This document shows positions 32,240 through 43,455 of a stretch of 64,000 nt of DNA, piece after piece (positions within the stretch are counted from its first letter, which is position 1; every line of letters begins with the position of its first letter). The translations under genes and the position numbers were made by a program. Origin of the DNA: Lithobates sylvaticus (lineage: Eukaryota; Chordata; Amphibia; Anura; Ranidae); NCBI GenBank assembly GCA_028564925.1, contig CM053029.1:426610303-426674302 (forward strand). Reading direction: 5' to 3'. The notes beneath the pieces were generated by a model. That model searched no databases and was not told where the DNA came from. It saw only the letters and a program-made list of their open reading frames with translations.

Positions 32240-34016
32240 ATATATTTCAGTAAAAGTGGCAGATTTTGCTTTAAGAACAAAAGTTGTTCAGCCTTCTCAC
32301 AGGAGAGACGGTTTCTCTTCTCATCAAGAATATGAGATGCTAGACTGATAAGTCTCTCACTCTCTGTACTGGTTCTTGGGGCAGATAAATATCCGTGCAA
32401 AGGAAAACGTTTGTTGATGCGCCACTACTCAAGGAGATTGTCGCTTCTGGTGATAGGCTGTTCAGCTAAATAAATCTCCAGCTGTTGGGTAGCTGCAGTT
32501 GTTGTGGCAATGCTATGGACCTGGGTACATTCATGTAAAAATTCTTCAAACATATCAGATATCGAGTTAATGTGTTCCTCTTCACTTGTATGCGGCCCTT
32601 CTCTGGTATACTTTCCTCTGCGCTACACCTCAAAACTCCTTTCCCAGATGCTTCCATCACCTCCATTTATGCCTGTAGCATTTCCCGTGCACGCTGCTTT
32701 TTCACCACATTAAAAAATAATGCTCTTTAAAAATCAAGGATCTAGAACTGTTGCAATGCAGTACAGAGGGTTGGATTTGGTGTCTTGAAACCGGTTGTTA
32801 AAGGCCTCCAGAGAGTGGTTTTAGATGTTTTTACGTCATAGTCTGTTTCTGCCTCTTTTCCTAGCAAACGCTTCAGTGCAGCAATCAAGGGAATAACTTC
32901 AGCAACGGAAGCATTAGCTGAGCTTATTTCTTTTGTTAACTGTTCAAAAGGAGATAGAAGCGAAAGTATTTTCAACTAACATCCACTGATGTGCACTCAG
33001 TGTTACCGGCAGCTCGTAATCTACAATGTATGCAGCTAAAACACGCTTTTGTTCGAAAAGACTTTGCAGCATATAGTAGGTGCTGTTCCAACGAGTGGCT
33101 ACATCTTGCTGCAGTCGTTTCGGTGGCATTCCAAACTGTATCTGCAAAGCTTGTAATCTGGAATAAGCAAGCAGAGAATACTTAAAGTGACACACAATTT
33201 TCCTTCCTTTTGATACGATAGCAGATATGGTGTGCTGACTCAGCAATCCCTCATTCACAGCCAATTGCAGTGTGTGTGCCATACACGGAATGCTTTTAAG
33301 TTCACTGTCCTCCATTGCCTTTGCCATGTTCTGCGCATTATCTCGGACCATCAAATGCACTTTAGACTTCTCAATGTGCCAAGTGTCAAGCATGGTTTTT
33401 AAAGCATCAGATATTGCTGCTGCAGTATGTGATCCAACAAACTCACATGCGTTAAGTAGGATGTTTTGCAACTGAAATTTGGCATCTATCCACTGCGCTG
33501 TCAGGCTAAGTATGCTCATTGGACTGGCGTGTGAACTCCAAATGTAAAACTGATTGCTATGATGTCGGTAGTCATGAGCTCATGAACGTGTTTTCTAACA
33601 CTGCAAAACAATTCAGGCAGACAGGTATCTGCAAAGTAGTGTCTGCTTGGTAGTGTGTAACGCAGCTCAATATGTTGCATGAGCCTACGGAATTCAATGT
33701 CCTCCACAACAGAGAATGGCTGTAAATGCCATAGTTTTATCTGTAATGCTGCGATCTTTGGGACTGTCACTAGTAAATTTGATTGTAAATTTTATGGTGT
33801 TGAGCCTAGCCCTGGGGCACTTTTTGCAAGTGGTACTGTTTTCTTGTATTCTGTATGCTGAACTGGATGACGTGTTTTTAGGTGGTGTATAAAACTTGTT
33901 GTTGCAAAATGCCTTGGCACTTTACCTCTTCTTGAAATTTCTGCTGAGCAAAGACTGCAGATTGCAAATTTGGGGTCTTTATCAGAAACTTTAAAATATT
34001 TCCACACTGCAGACAT
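32240..34016 (-). pseudogene. hAT-superfamily transposase, decayed
   Basis: Minus-strand frames in order: BED zinc finger at 34016-33792 (WKYFKVSDKDPKFA, CSLC, FIHHLKTRHP with C-x2-C and paired histidines); a middle segment at 33770-33516 (LPSRHYFADTCLPEL); the catalytic core at 33519-32944 (VRDNAQNMAKAM, MAHTLQLAVNEGL, RWNSTYYMLQSL); then 32975-32742 and a C-terminal dimerisation region near 32370-32240 (ERLISLASHILDEKR, LLFLKQNLPLL). The pieces lie in several frames with at least three shifts, so no working protein is made. Clear terminal inverted repeats were not found. Confidence 0.85.
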
Positions 34017-34125
34017 GGTCCACCTCTGCTGGTAGCATAGAACGATCTATAGTGGGAGTGAAATCTGAGGGGGAAAAAAAAGGACTAAAATCAATCTAAA
34101 AACTAAACCCCAGGCAGCTATAATG

Positions 34126-34277
34126 CCCCTTTCACACTGGGGCAGTGGGTGAGTCGGCGGTAAAGCACCGCCCTCTTGGCTTTCACACTAGAGACACAGG
34201 AGCGGCTCTTTCAGGGCGCTTTGCAGGCGATATTGTTAGCGTTGTAGCGCCTGCAAAGCGCCCCAGTGTGAAAGGGG
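34126..34277. mobile_element. MITE with CCCCTTTCACACTGG ends
   Basis: CCCCTTTCACACTGGGGC at the left and its exact complement CCCCAGTGTGAAAGGGG at the right. Inner GCGCTTTGCAGGCG and CGCCTGCAAAGCGC form a second hairpin. Non-coding. The superfamily is uncertain; hAT is possible. Confidence 0.8.
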
Positions 34278-34585
34278 TTTTAAATTTAAAAAAAGAAAAA
34301 CCTAACCATAACCAATCTTTTATTTTTTTTAAACAGTACAGCTCTCTTGTCATGCAAGGTAGTTATGTCTGCACTTCAGTACATCTGACTTATTATATAT
34401 TGAATTTATTGCATGCTATTTGTTTGAGATCAGAGATATAATATTCAGTAGTATATTGCATAGTGCATACTGTCATGTTTAAAAAACGTATGCGCTTGTC
34501 AGTGTAGTATAAACACACTAATTGAATGCCATCTCTTTCTTTCTAATAGCAGTTCAAACATGCATTACTGATGTGAATGTGCAAT

Positions 34586-34651
34586 GTATATAAAGCGCTG
34601 CGTAAATTGATGGTGTTATACAAAGTACCTTAAAATAAATAATAATTACCT
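34586..34651 (+). repeat. LINE 3'-tail fragment (CR1/L2-like)
   Basis: TATATAAAGCGCTGCGTAAA followed by a TAAAATAAATAATAAT tail is the characteristic 3' end of CR1/L2-type LINEs. Only the tail remains. Confidence 0.55.
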
Positions 34652-34745
34652 GGCCTGTTAGTTTAGTAGTAGTAGAACTACTACAAAGTACATACAACTG
34701 AATAGCTCTATTTCTAAATAGCAAAGTTTGCAATTATATATATAT

Positions 34746-35448
34746 TGTAACATGGGGGGCCATTAGCTCTCGTGGTAGATGCGTTTGTTAGCGATTCAAG
34801 CCAGTCAGGAACTATATTTAAGGGCATGGTAGCCCATTTTTATTAAAAAAGGCAAATGAAAGTCTTTGACATAAAGGTTTCCCACACAGGGGTTCTTCTC
34901 CAGCAAATAAACACTCACAGAAAATGCTAGCCCACCTGGCTCTTTAGCAGTACCTCTGCGCTTTGTCCTGGTCACACAGACCACAGGATTTCCTCACTAT
35001 GGATGGCTTCTCTTCAGCGCCCACAGCTTCGCTCTGGCCTTAGTCCTCAGGCTGTTGCACTGCTTCTTGCAGTCGCACGTTCTGGCTGCCTCCTGCAACC
35101 TCTCTGACTCCTGGAGACCTGCTGTCTCTCTGGGTGTGGAGCAGTCTCCAACTGGGAGCCATGAAGTCTTCCCATACACTCATTATAAGTGCTGTGCTCA
35201 CCTGAGCACACACCCTGCTGGCAATTTACAAAATCTGGACACAGGGTTGGAGATTCCGTCCCACCCAAGACACTCTGGAATCTCCAAACTACAGAGCCCC
35301 ATGACCAAATACCAAAACCTGGAGAAAGCTGCAAAAGCAGTTCTCTCCAGTCCACATTTATGCTCTGTAGCCTTGCACCAAGCAAATGTGCATACCCTGT
35401 GTCCCCCAAACCGTCAATTCCACCTAGACAGCATCTCCTACTGTCACA
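34746..35448 (-). repeat. 3' LTR of the gag-only element
   Basis: 703 bp, same as the copy at 39247. It carries AATAAA in sense near 34840. The long gene's stop codon lies inside this LTR (35047). Confidence 0.9.
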
Positions 35449-38400
35449 TATCCCCTCCCCTTGTTTCGAACCCGAAGGGGCCGGAACACACCAGCCCGAA
35501 TCCTTGATTGGGGCACTTCTGCGCCAGCTGTTCGCTGCGTAGGCCCAATTTTTTTTTCGGGTGCGTTTCCAGGCACGCCCTACTCTGGATCGCAACGGGG
35601 TCCTACAGTTCTGTATCCTCAGCCTACTCCCTCTATCCTTGGGGTTCCTGAGCTCACATTTCTTTTCTGGTGGAATCCTGCCTTTCCTGCTACTTCCTTC
35701 CAACTCAGTTTCCGGATTCTGTAGGGAACTTGCTCCAGACATTACGCCTGATGAGGAACCACCTTTTCCCTCACTAATACCTGTTTTACCCATCACAATA
35801 GGTCTCTTGGGTTTACCAACTCTTTTGCCTTTACCTTTGACTACCAACTCCCCAGAGCTCAACATCTGTGTATCATTCTCATTTTCCAAGAAATTATTCA
35901 TGGCCATATCAAGGTCATTATTTACATTAACATTCAGTAATACACCACCATTTCTCCAATTACCGATACCGTCAATTCTTTCTTGTTCAGGGTTTGGTAG
36001 GGCCAGGCCCAAGGAGGGACAACACACAGGTGAGCAGCTACCCCCTATGGGACCTTCACAAGGCTTCCCTTCACCTGTTGTCCAAATCTCTGTGGGCAGT
36101 TGTCCTAGCAATTGACATTGAGCAACACATGACCCATTTATAGCAAAACCAATCTTTGCCAGCTCACATTTTTCCATGTCACAATTTTTGTTCCTCGCCA
36201 TACTATATTTAAAAGCATCTCCGGGTACCCCAACTTGTACCTCTCTGCAGGTGAAAGACAGAATGTCTGCTTTTGCCGCGTCCATATCTGGCCCTTCCTT
36301 CTTAGGAGGTTTAGCGGTTGAGGCAGTATCCGCACCATTTACTAAACCCTGCTCAGCCGCACCTCGGACCGCACTAGCAGACATGTCCATCAACGCATCA
36401 GGCGGAGAGACCTCTGATGTCTCCAGCAGCCCCCCAGAGCGCCTTCCGTACTGAACCTTATCCGGAAGCACCCTCACAGGGAACTGTGTGATCACTTGCC
36501 AGACTATTAATAAGCACCGTACCAACCAGTTCCACTGGTGATTAATGTTACCCAGCACAGCTTGCATTACCTGGCTCCACCCTTTGGTACCATGCAGCAC
36601 TACCACATCTGACTGTAATGGAGGCACCCAGGTATACAAGGAATGAGCTTTCACTAGTTCAAGCAGTTCCACTAGCATATCTGTAATTTCTACACACTTC
36701 ACATCAATATGCAAAACATTTTTGGGGACATGGAGGGGCTCATTCACTGCAGCTTGAGGGCCCGAGAAATTTAAAGGGGCCTCCACCTCACTGGAGGTAT
36801 CCATCACAGCCTGACGCTCCTCTGAACCACTGTCAGACGCATGTCTCCTACTCATGCCCTCTAACTCACCAATAAGCCTCTGCAGGTCACCTTGACACTT
36901 GACATTCAGCTGCTGGGCTGTGAACACCACATCTGCCATGCATGCGCCCTGATCTGGTATAGCAGTTGTTGTATTCACACCCCTGTCACTCAACATAGCC
37001 TTGTCTAACATGGCTAGTAATTGTTTGGCCCAACCGTCCCAATTTATTGTGCTTCTATTATTAGGGATCAGCAGTACCTCATCATCTGCTCTAGGAGGCA
37101 CCTGGTATTCAGCAGCACAAACAGTACCTTTGTCAGTTCTATATAAATCACATTTTGACAACATGCTTTTACCCTTTTCTAATGCTTCAAACAAGGCAGG
37201 CTGCAATACACCCTCACCACCTTGCTCCTGAGGCGCTAACACACTCAGCTGTGTACCTTCAGCTGTGGCCAGCTGACTTAACCCCTTACCAACTGGGTTA
37301 CACATATGGTAAACGCACTGTTCACATAAACTTTCACTGCATGGTGTAGACCCAGTCTGTTCCACCAGAGCAAATTCAGTGTTGTCCTGGAAAATCTCTG
37401 GCTCAAGCGCATGGAGAGTCCCTGAGACTTCCATGGACAACCCTGAGGCTCTGCGTCTGGTTGCCAAGGGAGACATCCCTCTTTCCTCATTACTTTTGAA
37501 CACATCACCATAAGTACATGTATCATCAGCAGTACCTTTACCTTCAGCATTCATAGACATATCAGTGTTATAAGCTTTAACAGGCTGTTTTTGGTCAGAA
37601 CACACAGCACCCTGTGTGCCGCTCAGCACACCATCCTTCCTCTCCAAAGGCATTCTTTTGCCCACTAGGGTGGCTCCACAGTTGTCCTGGGAAACCACGT
37701 GCCTCACCACTGTGGGCTCCTGGGAGGTTTCCCTGGGCATCTCTGTAGCACTTGTCACTAGGGAACCTGGCACACAAACTGTATTGGTCACCCCTAGGTT
37801 ACCACTTTCAACACTCTGGTGGATTACACCGGGCACATACAGAGTCCAGTCTTTTTGAGTTCTTAACCTTGCTTTAACCTGTGTCTCCCCACTACTCGGG
37901 GTAGCACACTGCAGCAAGTCCATTTTTACACCTTCTGCTGATCTCCCAGCTGGATATGCTCCCACTCCACTGGGATCAGTCCCACAAACTGCAACAGTCT
38001 TACCATAATCTGTAGCAGTTAACTCTGGCTTCATTTGAGTACGTTGTCTATCCTTTATCGCACTTTTACTGGCCAACTCTCCCTGGTGGCCATAGGATGA
38101 AACTGCAGCAGCCACTTCTGACTCCTTAGCACCCCCTGCAGGCACAACAGGTACTTCCTCACTGTTGCCAGAGGTGACTGAAAACATGCTTGCACAAAAA
38201 TCTGGGCTTGCAGACAAAGACTTCTGCCCAGTAACCACATCTCCAGGCATGTTCCATAACCTGGGACAAGTAAAAATTCCATGCCCCAGTTGACCACATT
38301 CCATGCATGGTACATTTCTGCACATATCTTTAGTGGGACACCGCTCCACATTTTCACTGTAGCTCCTCCTTCCAGTTAACACTCGATCTTTTGTTGCTAA

Positions 38401-39039
38401 GGGAGATGGCACTTTTCCAGCTGTACTTTGCTGACTCTCCCAAATGCAGCGACTTTGCGCTCCTTGAAACATTGTTGCTTTCAACTTGCCACGATCCTCT
38501 GCAGGCAATACTTTTCTCATATGGTCTGCAGACTTGACATCACCGCCGTTGCTATGGGCAACCACATACATCTCCAACTTCCGGTCAGGCTGTCGGTCCA
38601 TGATGCGATGGAACTCTCCTCTAAAAAGGATTTCCTCTTTAAACTTGCGGTAGTCATCCTGGTCTCCGTCCATCAAATGGTAAACCGACCGGAACTCTAT
38701 CCGTAATAAGGTTTGCAGCAGTTTTGGCCACCAATCCCTAGGCCATTTTCTCTTTACAGCAACTTTTTCAAATCTTACAAGGAAGTCCCCAACCTCCTCT
38801 GTAGGCAGCATGGGTTGCATATAGTCAGAGGCCAAGATCTGAGCCCCTTGCACTGCGCCACACTCTTTGCGATTCTGCTTGAACCATTCATTCACTGTCT
38901 CACACATCACTGGCCCCTTTTGACTGGCCCTCCAAGGTGGAGACATCTTCTCAGGCCACGCTGAGCTCACTTCACCTTTAACTTGATTTAACATGAACTT
39001 CTTGTGTTTTGACTGCCTCATCCTTGCAGTCACATGCAC
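35047..39039 (-). CDS. Gag-like polyprotein, 1330 residues, of an LTR retrotransposon
   Basis: One uninterrupted frame. Residues about 60-150 read as a retroviral-type capsid/SCAN-like region (LPTEEVGDFLVRFEKVAVKR, WPRDWWPKLLQTLL). Near residue 260 is a CCHC zinc knuckle, CMECGQLGHGIFTC (C-x2-C-x4-H-x4-C), as used to bind the RNA genome. The next ~1000 residues match no domain I recognise. They contain a helical, possibly coiled-coil stretch (VFTAQQLNVKCQGDLQRLIG), a hydrophobic stretch (WNWLVRCLLIVWQVI) and a basic C-terminus (RKKNWAYAANSWRRS). This is far longer than a usual gag and has no enzyme motifs. The frame ends inside the 3' LTR. Not a host gene, because it is flanked by LTRs. Confidence 0.82.
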   Translation of the reverse strand: MHVTARMRQSKHKKFMLNQVKGEVSSAWPEKMSPPWRASQKGPVMCETVNEWFKQNRKECGAVQGAQILASDYMQPMLPTEEVGDFLVRFEKVAVKRKWPRDWWPKLLQTLLRIEFRSVYHLMDGDQDDYRKFKEEILFRGEFHRIMDRQPDRKLEMYVVAHSNGGDVKSADHMRKVLPAEDRGKLKATMFQGAQSRCIWESQQSTAGKVPSPLATKDRVLTGRRSYSENVERCPTKDMCRNVPCMECGQLGHGIFTCPRLWNMPGDVVTGQKSLSASPDFCASMFSVTSGNSEEVPVVPAGGAKESEVAAAVSSYGHQGELASKSAIKDRQRTQMKPELTATDYGKTVAVCGTDPSGVGAYPAGRSAEGVKMDLLQCATPSSGETQVKARLRTQKDWTLYVPGVIHQSVESGNLGVTNTVCVPGSLVTSATEMPRETSQEPTVVRHVVSQDNCGATLVGKRMPLERKDGVLSGTQGAVCSDQKQPVKAYNTDMSMNAEGKGTADDTCTYGDVFKSNEERGMSPLATRRRASGLSMEVSGTLHALEPEIFQDNTEFALVEQTGSTPCSESLCEQCVYHMCNPVGKGLSQLATAEGTQLSVLAPQEQGGEGVLQPALFEALEKGKSMLSKCDLYRTDKGTVCAAEYQVPPRADDEVLLIPNNRSTINWDGWAKQLLAMLDKAMLSDRGVNTTTAIPDQGACMADVVFTAQQLNVKCQGDLQRLIGELEGMSRRHASDSGSEERQAVMDTSSEVEAPLNFSGPQAAVNEPLHVPKNVLHIDVKCVEITDMLVELLELVKAHSLYTWVPPLQSDVVVLHGTKGWSQVMQAVLGNINHQWNWLVRCLLIVWQVITQFPVRVLPDKVQYGRRSGGLLETSEVSPPDALMDMSASAVRGAAEQGLVNGADTASTAKPPKKEGPDMDAAKADILSFTCREVQVGVPGDAFKYSMARNKNCDMEKCELAKIGFAINGSCVAQCQLLGQLPTEIWTTGEGKPCEGPIGGSCSPVCCPSLGLALPNPEQERIDGIGNWRNGGVLLNVNVNNDLDMAMNNFLENENDTQMLSSGELVVKGKGKRVGKPKRPIVMGKTGISEGKGGSSSGVMSGASSLQNPETELEGSSRKGRIPPEKKCELRNPKDRGSRLRIQNCRTPLRSRVGRAWKRTRKKNWAYAANSWRRSAPIKDSGWCVPAPSGSKQGEGICDSRRCCLGGIDGLGDTGYAHLLGARLQSINVDWRELLLQLSPGFGIWSWGSVVWRFQSVLGGTESPTLCPDFVNCQQGVCSGEHSTYNECMGRLHGSQLETAPHPERQQVSRSQRGCRRQPERATARSSATA

Positions 39040-39246
39040 AGCAGCTTGTTACACAGTTCACAGCATAGAAAAAAAAAAATTTCTCACAGGTGCACTACCT
39101 GCACACAATGCAACACAGTCAATTGAACTCCTGCACAATGCAGTTTGCCTGGCTGCCACACACAGCTAGCAGCAGTTCCTGAAATGACTCACTACTGGCG
39201 CAGAGACCGGATTTCACCGTCTGTATGCCCGCATTCGAACACCACT

Positions 39247-39946
39247 TGTAACATGGGGGGCCATTAGCTCTCGTGGTAGATGCGTTTGTTAGCGATTCAA
39301 GCCAGTCAGGAACTATATTTAAGGGCATGGTAGCCCATTTTTATTAAAAAAGGCAAATGAAAGTCTTTGACATAAAGGTTTCCCACACAGGGGTTCTTCT
39401 CCAGCAAATAAACACTCACAGAAAATGCTAGCCCACCTGGCTCTTTAGCAGTACCTCTGCGCTTTGTCCTGGTCACACAGACCACAGGATTTCCTCACTA
39501 TGGATGGCTTCTCTTCAGCGCCCACAGCTTCGCTCTGGCCTTAGTCCTCAGGCTGTTGCACTGCTTCTTGCAGTCGCACGTTCTGGCTGCCTCCTGCAAC
39601 CTCTCTGACTCCTGGAGACCTGCTGTCTCTCTGGGTGTGGAGCAGTCTCCAACTGGGAGCCATGAAGTCTTCCCATACACTCATTATAAGTGCTGTGCTC
39701 ACCTGAGCACACACCCTGCTGGCAATTTACAAAATCTGGACACAGGGTTGGAGATTCCGTCCCACCCAAGACACTCTGGAATCTCCAAACTACAGAGCCC
39801 CATGACCAAATACCAAAACCTGGAGAAAGCTGCAAAAGCAGTTCTCTCCAGTCCACATTTATGCTCTGTAGCCTTGCACCAAGCAAATGTGCATACCCTG
39901 TGTCCCCCAAACCGTCAATTCCACCTAGACAGCATCTCCTACTGTC

Positions 39947-39949
<3 letters not shown>
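39247..39949 (-). repeat. 5' LTR of the gag-only element
   Basis: 703 bp, indistinguishable by eye from the LTR at 34746; in sense it starts TGTGACAGTAGG and ends CATGTTACA. It is followed on plus by a TA microsatellite (39950-39987). Confidence 0.9.

Positions 39950-39987
<38 letters not shown>
39950..39987. repeat. (TA)n microsatellite at LTR element insertion site
   Basis: About 19 TA units. A shorter ATATATATAT run precedes the other end of the LTR element (34735-34745), so the element landed in the tract. Confidence 0.9.
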
Positions 39988-39989
<2 letters not shown>

Positions 39990-40716
39990 GTATCTTAGTA
40001 CTAGATGGATTGTCGGTAGTTATTTTAAGAGAATGCCCACCGGCGAATAGTAGTAATAGTAGCCATCCAGTTGGGACTGTGCCTACACACCAATGCAGCC
40101 CTGTATGCAGCCAGCCATCTCCCATGTCGCAGCTGTCTCTGAAGTCTCAACCACGAGGAAAGTGCTCCCAACTCTAGCGAACTCCAGCGTCTCAACCGCA
40201 GGGAACGTGCTCGAGTCCAGCATCTTAACCACGAGGAACGTGACACGTCGGTGCGTGCGCCACTACTGTGCATGCGCAATTTTCCGCGCAATTATCTGCA
40301 ATTTTTCTCTTTCGGCAATGTGCCTAAAACACAATTTTTGCATGATTTCAGCAGCCGAAATTTCGGTGCATCCCTACTGACAATTTTACAATTTGATTAC
40401 CAACAATGCTCATTGTACAGGCTGAGAAAAGTAATGTTTTTGCCTGATTACACTATCGTGGATTCTTCCGAAATCTTAAATGTTAAGTACAAGATTACAT
40501 AGCAGGTGTATTCTACTGCTGGATGGTTTGAACCCAGTTCAAACCTTTGACTGGTTTCATCATAATCAAATGTACAGGCTGATCTTGCATTTAAATGGAT
40601 TGATCCTCATGTCCTAATGAGCTTAAATTACTTTAACCTGCATTACAAAGATGTATCTGATCTACTCTAACAGTAGATGAAATCTCTATGGATATAGAAA
40701 GGGGATACCCCTCTCT
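39988..40716. other. Little recognisable; possible hAT-like MITE remnant
   Basis: GCCGAAATTTCGGTGCATCCCTAC at 40350-40374 resembles the end of hAT-type MITEs (inference). The rest shows no coding frame or RNA gene. Confidence 0.35.
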
Positions 40717-41422
40717 GACCACTTGCCACCAGTATAACAGATATACTGCAGCAAGGTGGCACTACTGCGCCGGATCACATACAGGGTACATGATCCAACA
40801 CTTTTGGGTCTGGGGCAACCAGCTCCTGCTGTGATTAGACACAGCGCAATCTGATCTGGGGGTACTGCGGATTCTATGTCCGCTGGCAACCGCTGATCAT
40901 TGGGCAGAGCCAGAATGGCTATCTGCCTATGTAAACAAGGCAAATCGCCGTTCTGTCAGTACAGAAGGCATGGATCCTGTGTTCCTGTCCTCCCCTAGTA
41001 AAATTACCTCCCACACAGTGCACAAACACTGGCTAGGCACACAGTTAACCCTTTGATTGCTCCTGATGTTTAACCTCTTCCCAGCCAGATACAGTGACAG
41101 TGCATATTTTTAGCTGATTACTGTATTAGTGTTACTGGTCCCCAAAGTATCAGCAGCCTGACTGTCTGCCACAATATCGCAGTCCTGCTATAAGTCGATG
41201 ACCGCCGCCATTTCTAGTAAAAAAAATAAATAAATAAAATAAAAATAAAAATCGATAATATCACATGCTATAACTTTTGCGCAAACCATTCAATATACAG
41301 TTATTAGGAATTTCTTTACCAAAAATATGTATTGGCCTAAATTTATGAAGAAATCAGATTCTCATTTTTTCTGTTGGATATGTTTTATAGCAGAAATATC
41401 GCTCTCTCGCTCTCTCTCTCTC

Positions 41423-41510
<88 letters not shown>

Positions 41511-41779
41511 ATATATATATAGATATATATATATATAATCTATATCTTCAAAATGGTCGCTATTCTTTGTTTATAACGCAAAAAATAAATACTGCAGTGG
41601 TGATCAAATACCAACAAAAGAAAGCTATTTGTGGGGGGGGGGGGGGGAGGACATACATTTTATTTGGGTATAGCATTGCACGACCACGCAATTGTCAGTT
41701 AAAGTAACGCAGTGTTATATTGCAAAAAAAATGGCCTGATTATGAAGGGGGGTAAATCTTCTGGAGATCAAGTGGTTAA
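40717..41779 (-). repeat. TTAA-family repeat, reversed, with long TA tract
   Basis: TGACCACTTGCCACC at the left (TTAA degraded) and ATCAAGTGGTTAA at the right, in reversed orientation. CAAAAGAAAGCTATTTGTGG near 41615 is the complement of the family's conserved block. The middle holds an uninterrupted (TA)n run at about 41424-41506 continuing imperfectly to 41546, a short CT-rich run and a G run (41634-41648). Non-coding; the 126-codon frame across the TA tract is artefactual. Confidence 0.75.
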
Positions 41780-42179
41780 AAAGCTGCAGTATTTATCACT
41801 TGCTGATTTTTGTGCATGTGTGCTGGAGTAATTATATACACTATACTGAGTTTTTTACTGCATCATTTATTTATACTTTGTTGAGAACTGTTTTATTTTA
41901 TCTTTGTCTTTACCCATAAAATCCTTTTCTTGGTGTACATCACAGGTCACACACTAGTAATTAATTCACCAGTCGGTTAAAGCCTTTAGGTGATTAGACA
42001 AGGGCAATGCAAAAGCTGTAAGGGCAACCTAGCTTAACCCCTTCCAGTCCCAGCATGCCTTCAGTTGTGTAACAAGCAATGACTAGAGTGTCTCACTAAG
42101 ACAGAGGGGAGAGGCCTAAGTCCTGTGATATACTGCAAGAAAAAGACAGAAATTACAAAAATCCCCTTTTGATCATACC

Positions 42180-42716
42180 AGTGCCTTGAAAGCTTTCATA
42201 CCCTTTGAAATGTTCCACATTTTGTCATGTTACAACCAAAAACCAACGTATTTTAATGGGATTTTATGTGATAGACCAACACAAAGTGGAAGTGGAAGGA
42301 AAATGATAAATGGTTTTCAACATTTTTTATAAATAAAATGTGTGAAAAGTGTGGGGTGCATTTGTATTCAGCTTCAATACTTTGTAGAACCACCTTTCAC
42401 TGCAATTACGGCTGCAAGTCTTTTTGGGGATGTCTCTACCAGCTTTGCACATCTAGGAGAGTGACATTTTTGCGCATTCTTTGCAAAAAAGCTCAAGCTC
42501 TGACAGATTGGATGAAGAGCGTCTTTAAACAGCATTTTTTAAGTCTTGCCAGAGATTCGGAATTGGATTTAGGTCTGGAATTTGACTGGGCCATTCTAAC
42601 ACATGAATATGCTATGATCTAAACCATTCCATTGTAGCTCTGGTTGTATGTTTAGGGTCATTGTCCTGCTGGAATGTGAATCTCCACCCCAGTCTCAAGT
42701 CTTTTGCAGACTCTAA
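42180..42716 (-). pseudogene. Tc1/mariner transposase C-terminal remnant
   Basis: The minus strand of 42360-42716 encodes degenerate C-terminal Tc1 words (KRLAAVIAVKGGST near 42390-42430, NPIEN-type and DLKT-type sequence further up). The plus strand shows the usual Tc1 3' region, CACATTTTGTCATGTTACAACC, near 42220. Stops and shifts are present; the first catalytic aspartates are absent because the copy is cut at 42717 by a Harbinger-type element and does not resume after it. Confidence 0.7.
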
Positions 42717-43452
42717 TGCTGCGTACACACGATCGGACTTTCCGGCACCTAGAAATAGAAAATATTTTAATTCTTCCCGCCGGAAGTCCGCGGGACCCAG
42801 TTCCTATCGGGAAGCCTGTTCGTCTGTATGCTGGTCGACGCAAGGGCAGCTACAGCACCTGCCCGCGAGAATGTTTCCAGCGCTGGTTCTCAGCTGCAGG
42901 ATACTGTACATCTCGCGCTCGCTGCAATAGGAAAAACAAATTTTCCTATTGCAGCGAGCGCGAGAGATAGGCGGCAATGTCCCTTAGGTCTGGTATGGAT
43001 TTTAAGGGGAACCCCTATGCCTAAAAAAAGGTCCCCCAAAATTCCATACGAGACCATTATACGAGCACACAGCCCGGCCGGTCCCCCTATGCCCTCAAAA
43101 AGAGGTTGGGTGCTTTGGGGAAGGGGGGGACCTGCACCCCCCCACCTCAAAGCACCTTGTCCCCATGTTGACGAAGACAAGGGCCTCTTCCTGACAAACC
43201 TGGCCGTTGCTTGTTGTGGTCTGCGGGCGGGGGGCTTATCAGAATCCGGGAGCCCCTTTTAATAAGGGGGCCCCCAGATCCCGGCCCCGCACCCTATGTG
43301 AATGAGTATGGGGTACATTGTACCCCTACCCATTCACCTGGGGAAAAAAGCGTCAATAAAAAAAAGCACACTACACAGTGATGGAAAAAGTCAGATGGAG
43401 CCCACACACGGTCGGATTTTCCGTCGGAATTTCCGACCCTGTGTACGGGGCA
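42717..43452. mobile_element. Harbinger-type non-autonomous element, 0.74 kb
   Basis: Left TGCTGCGTACACACGATCGG; the right end in complement is TGCCCCGTACACAGGGTCGG. The inside carries GGTCTGGTATGGATTTTAAG and the CAAAGCACCTTGTCCCC block seen at 9.4-9.8 kb, and a perfect hairpin GGAAAAACAAATTTTCC flanked by GCGAGCGC words at about 42910-42965. No coding sequence. The flanks are TAA and TTA and do not match as a direct duplication. Confidence 0.65.
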
Positions 43453-43455
43453 TTA

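Larger units (their letters stand above)
34746..39949 (-). mobile_element. Gag-only LTR retrotransposon, looks whole and young
   Basis: Two direct repeats of 703 bp (34746-35448 and 39247-39949), TG...CA in plus reading, look identical by eye, so the insertion is recent. Sense is minus: a primer-binding-site-like stretch resembling a tRNA 3' end is at 39227-39244, and a purine-rich tract (AAGGGGAGGGGATA in sense) at 35449-35462 adjoins the 3' LTR. It sits in a TA-dinucleotide tract, so the target duplication is ambiguous (ATATA/TATAT). The single long gene is gag-like; no protease, RT or integrase is present. A non-autonomous element mobilised by a related Ty3/gypsy-type partner is the likely interpretation. 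Confidence 0.88.

Noticed and set aside
35047-39039. Large single-exon host gene with a zinc knuckle
   Set aside because: Direct LTRs, a primer-site-like stretch and a purine tract bracket it, and its stop lies in the LTR.
41327-41707. 126-codon frame across the TA tract
   Set aside because: It is mostly alternating Tyr/Ile from (TA)n plus the TTAA repeat; not a gene.
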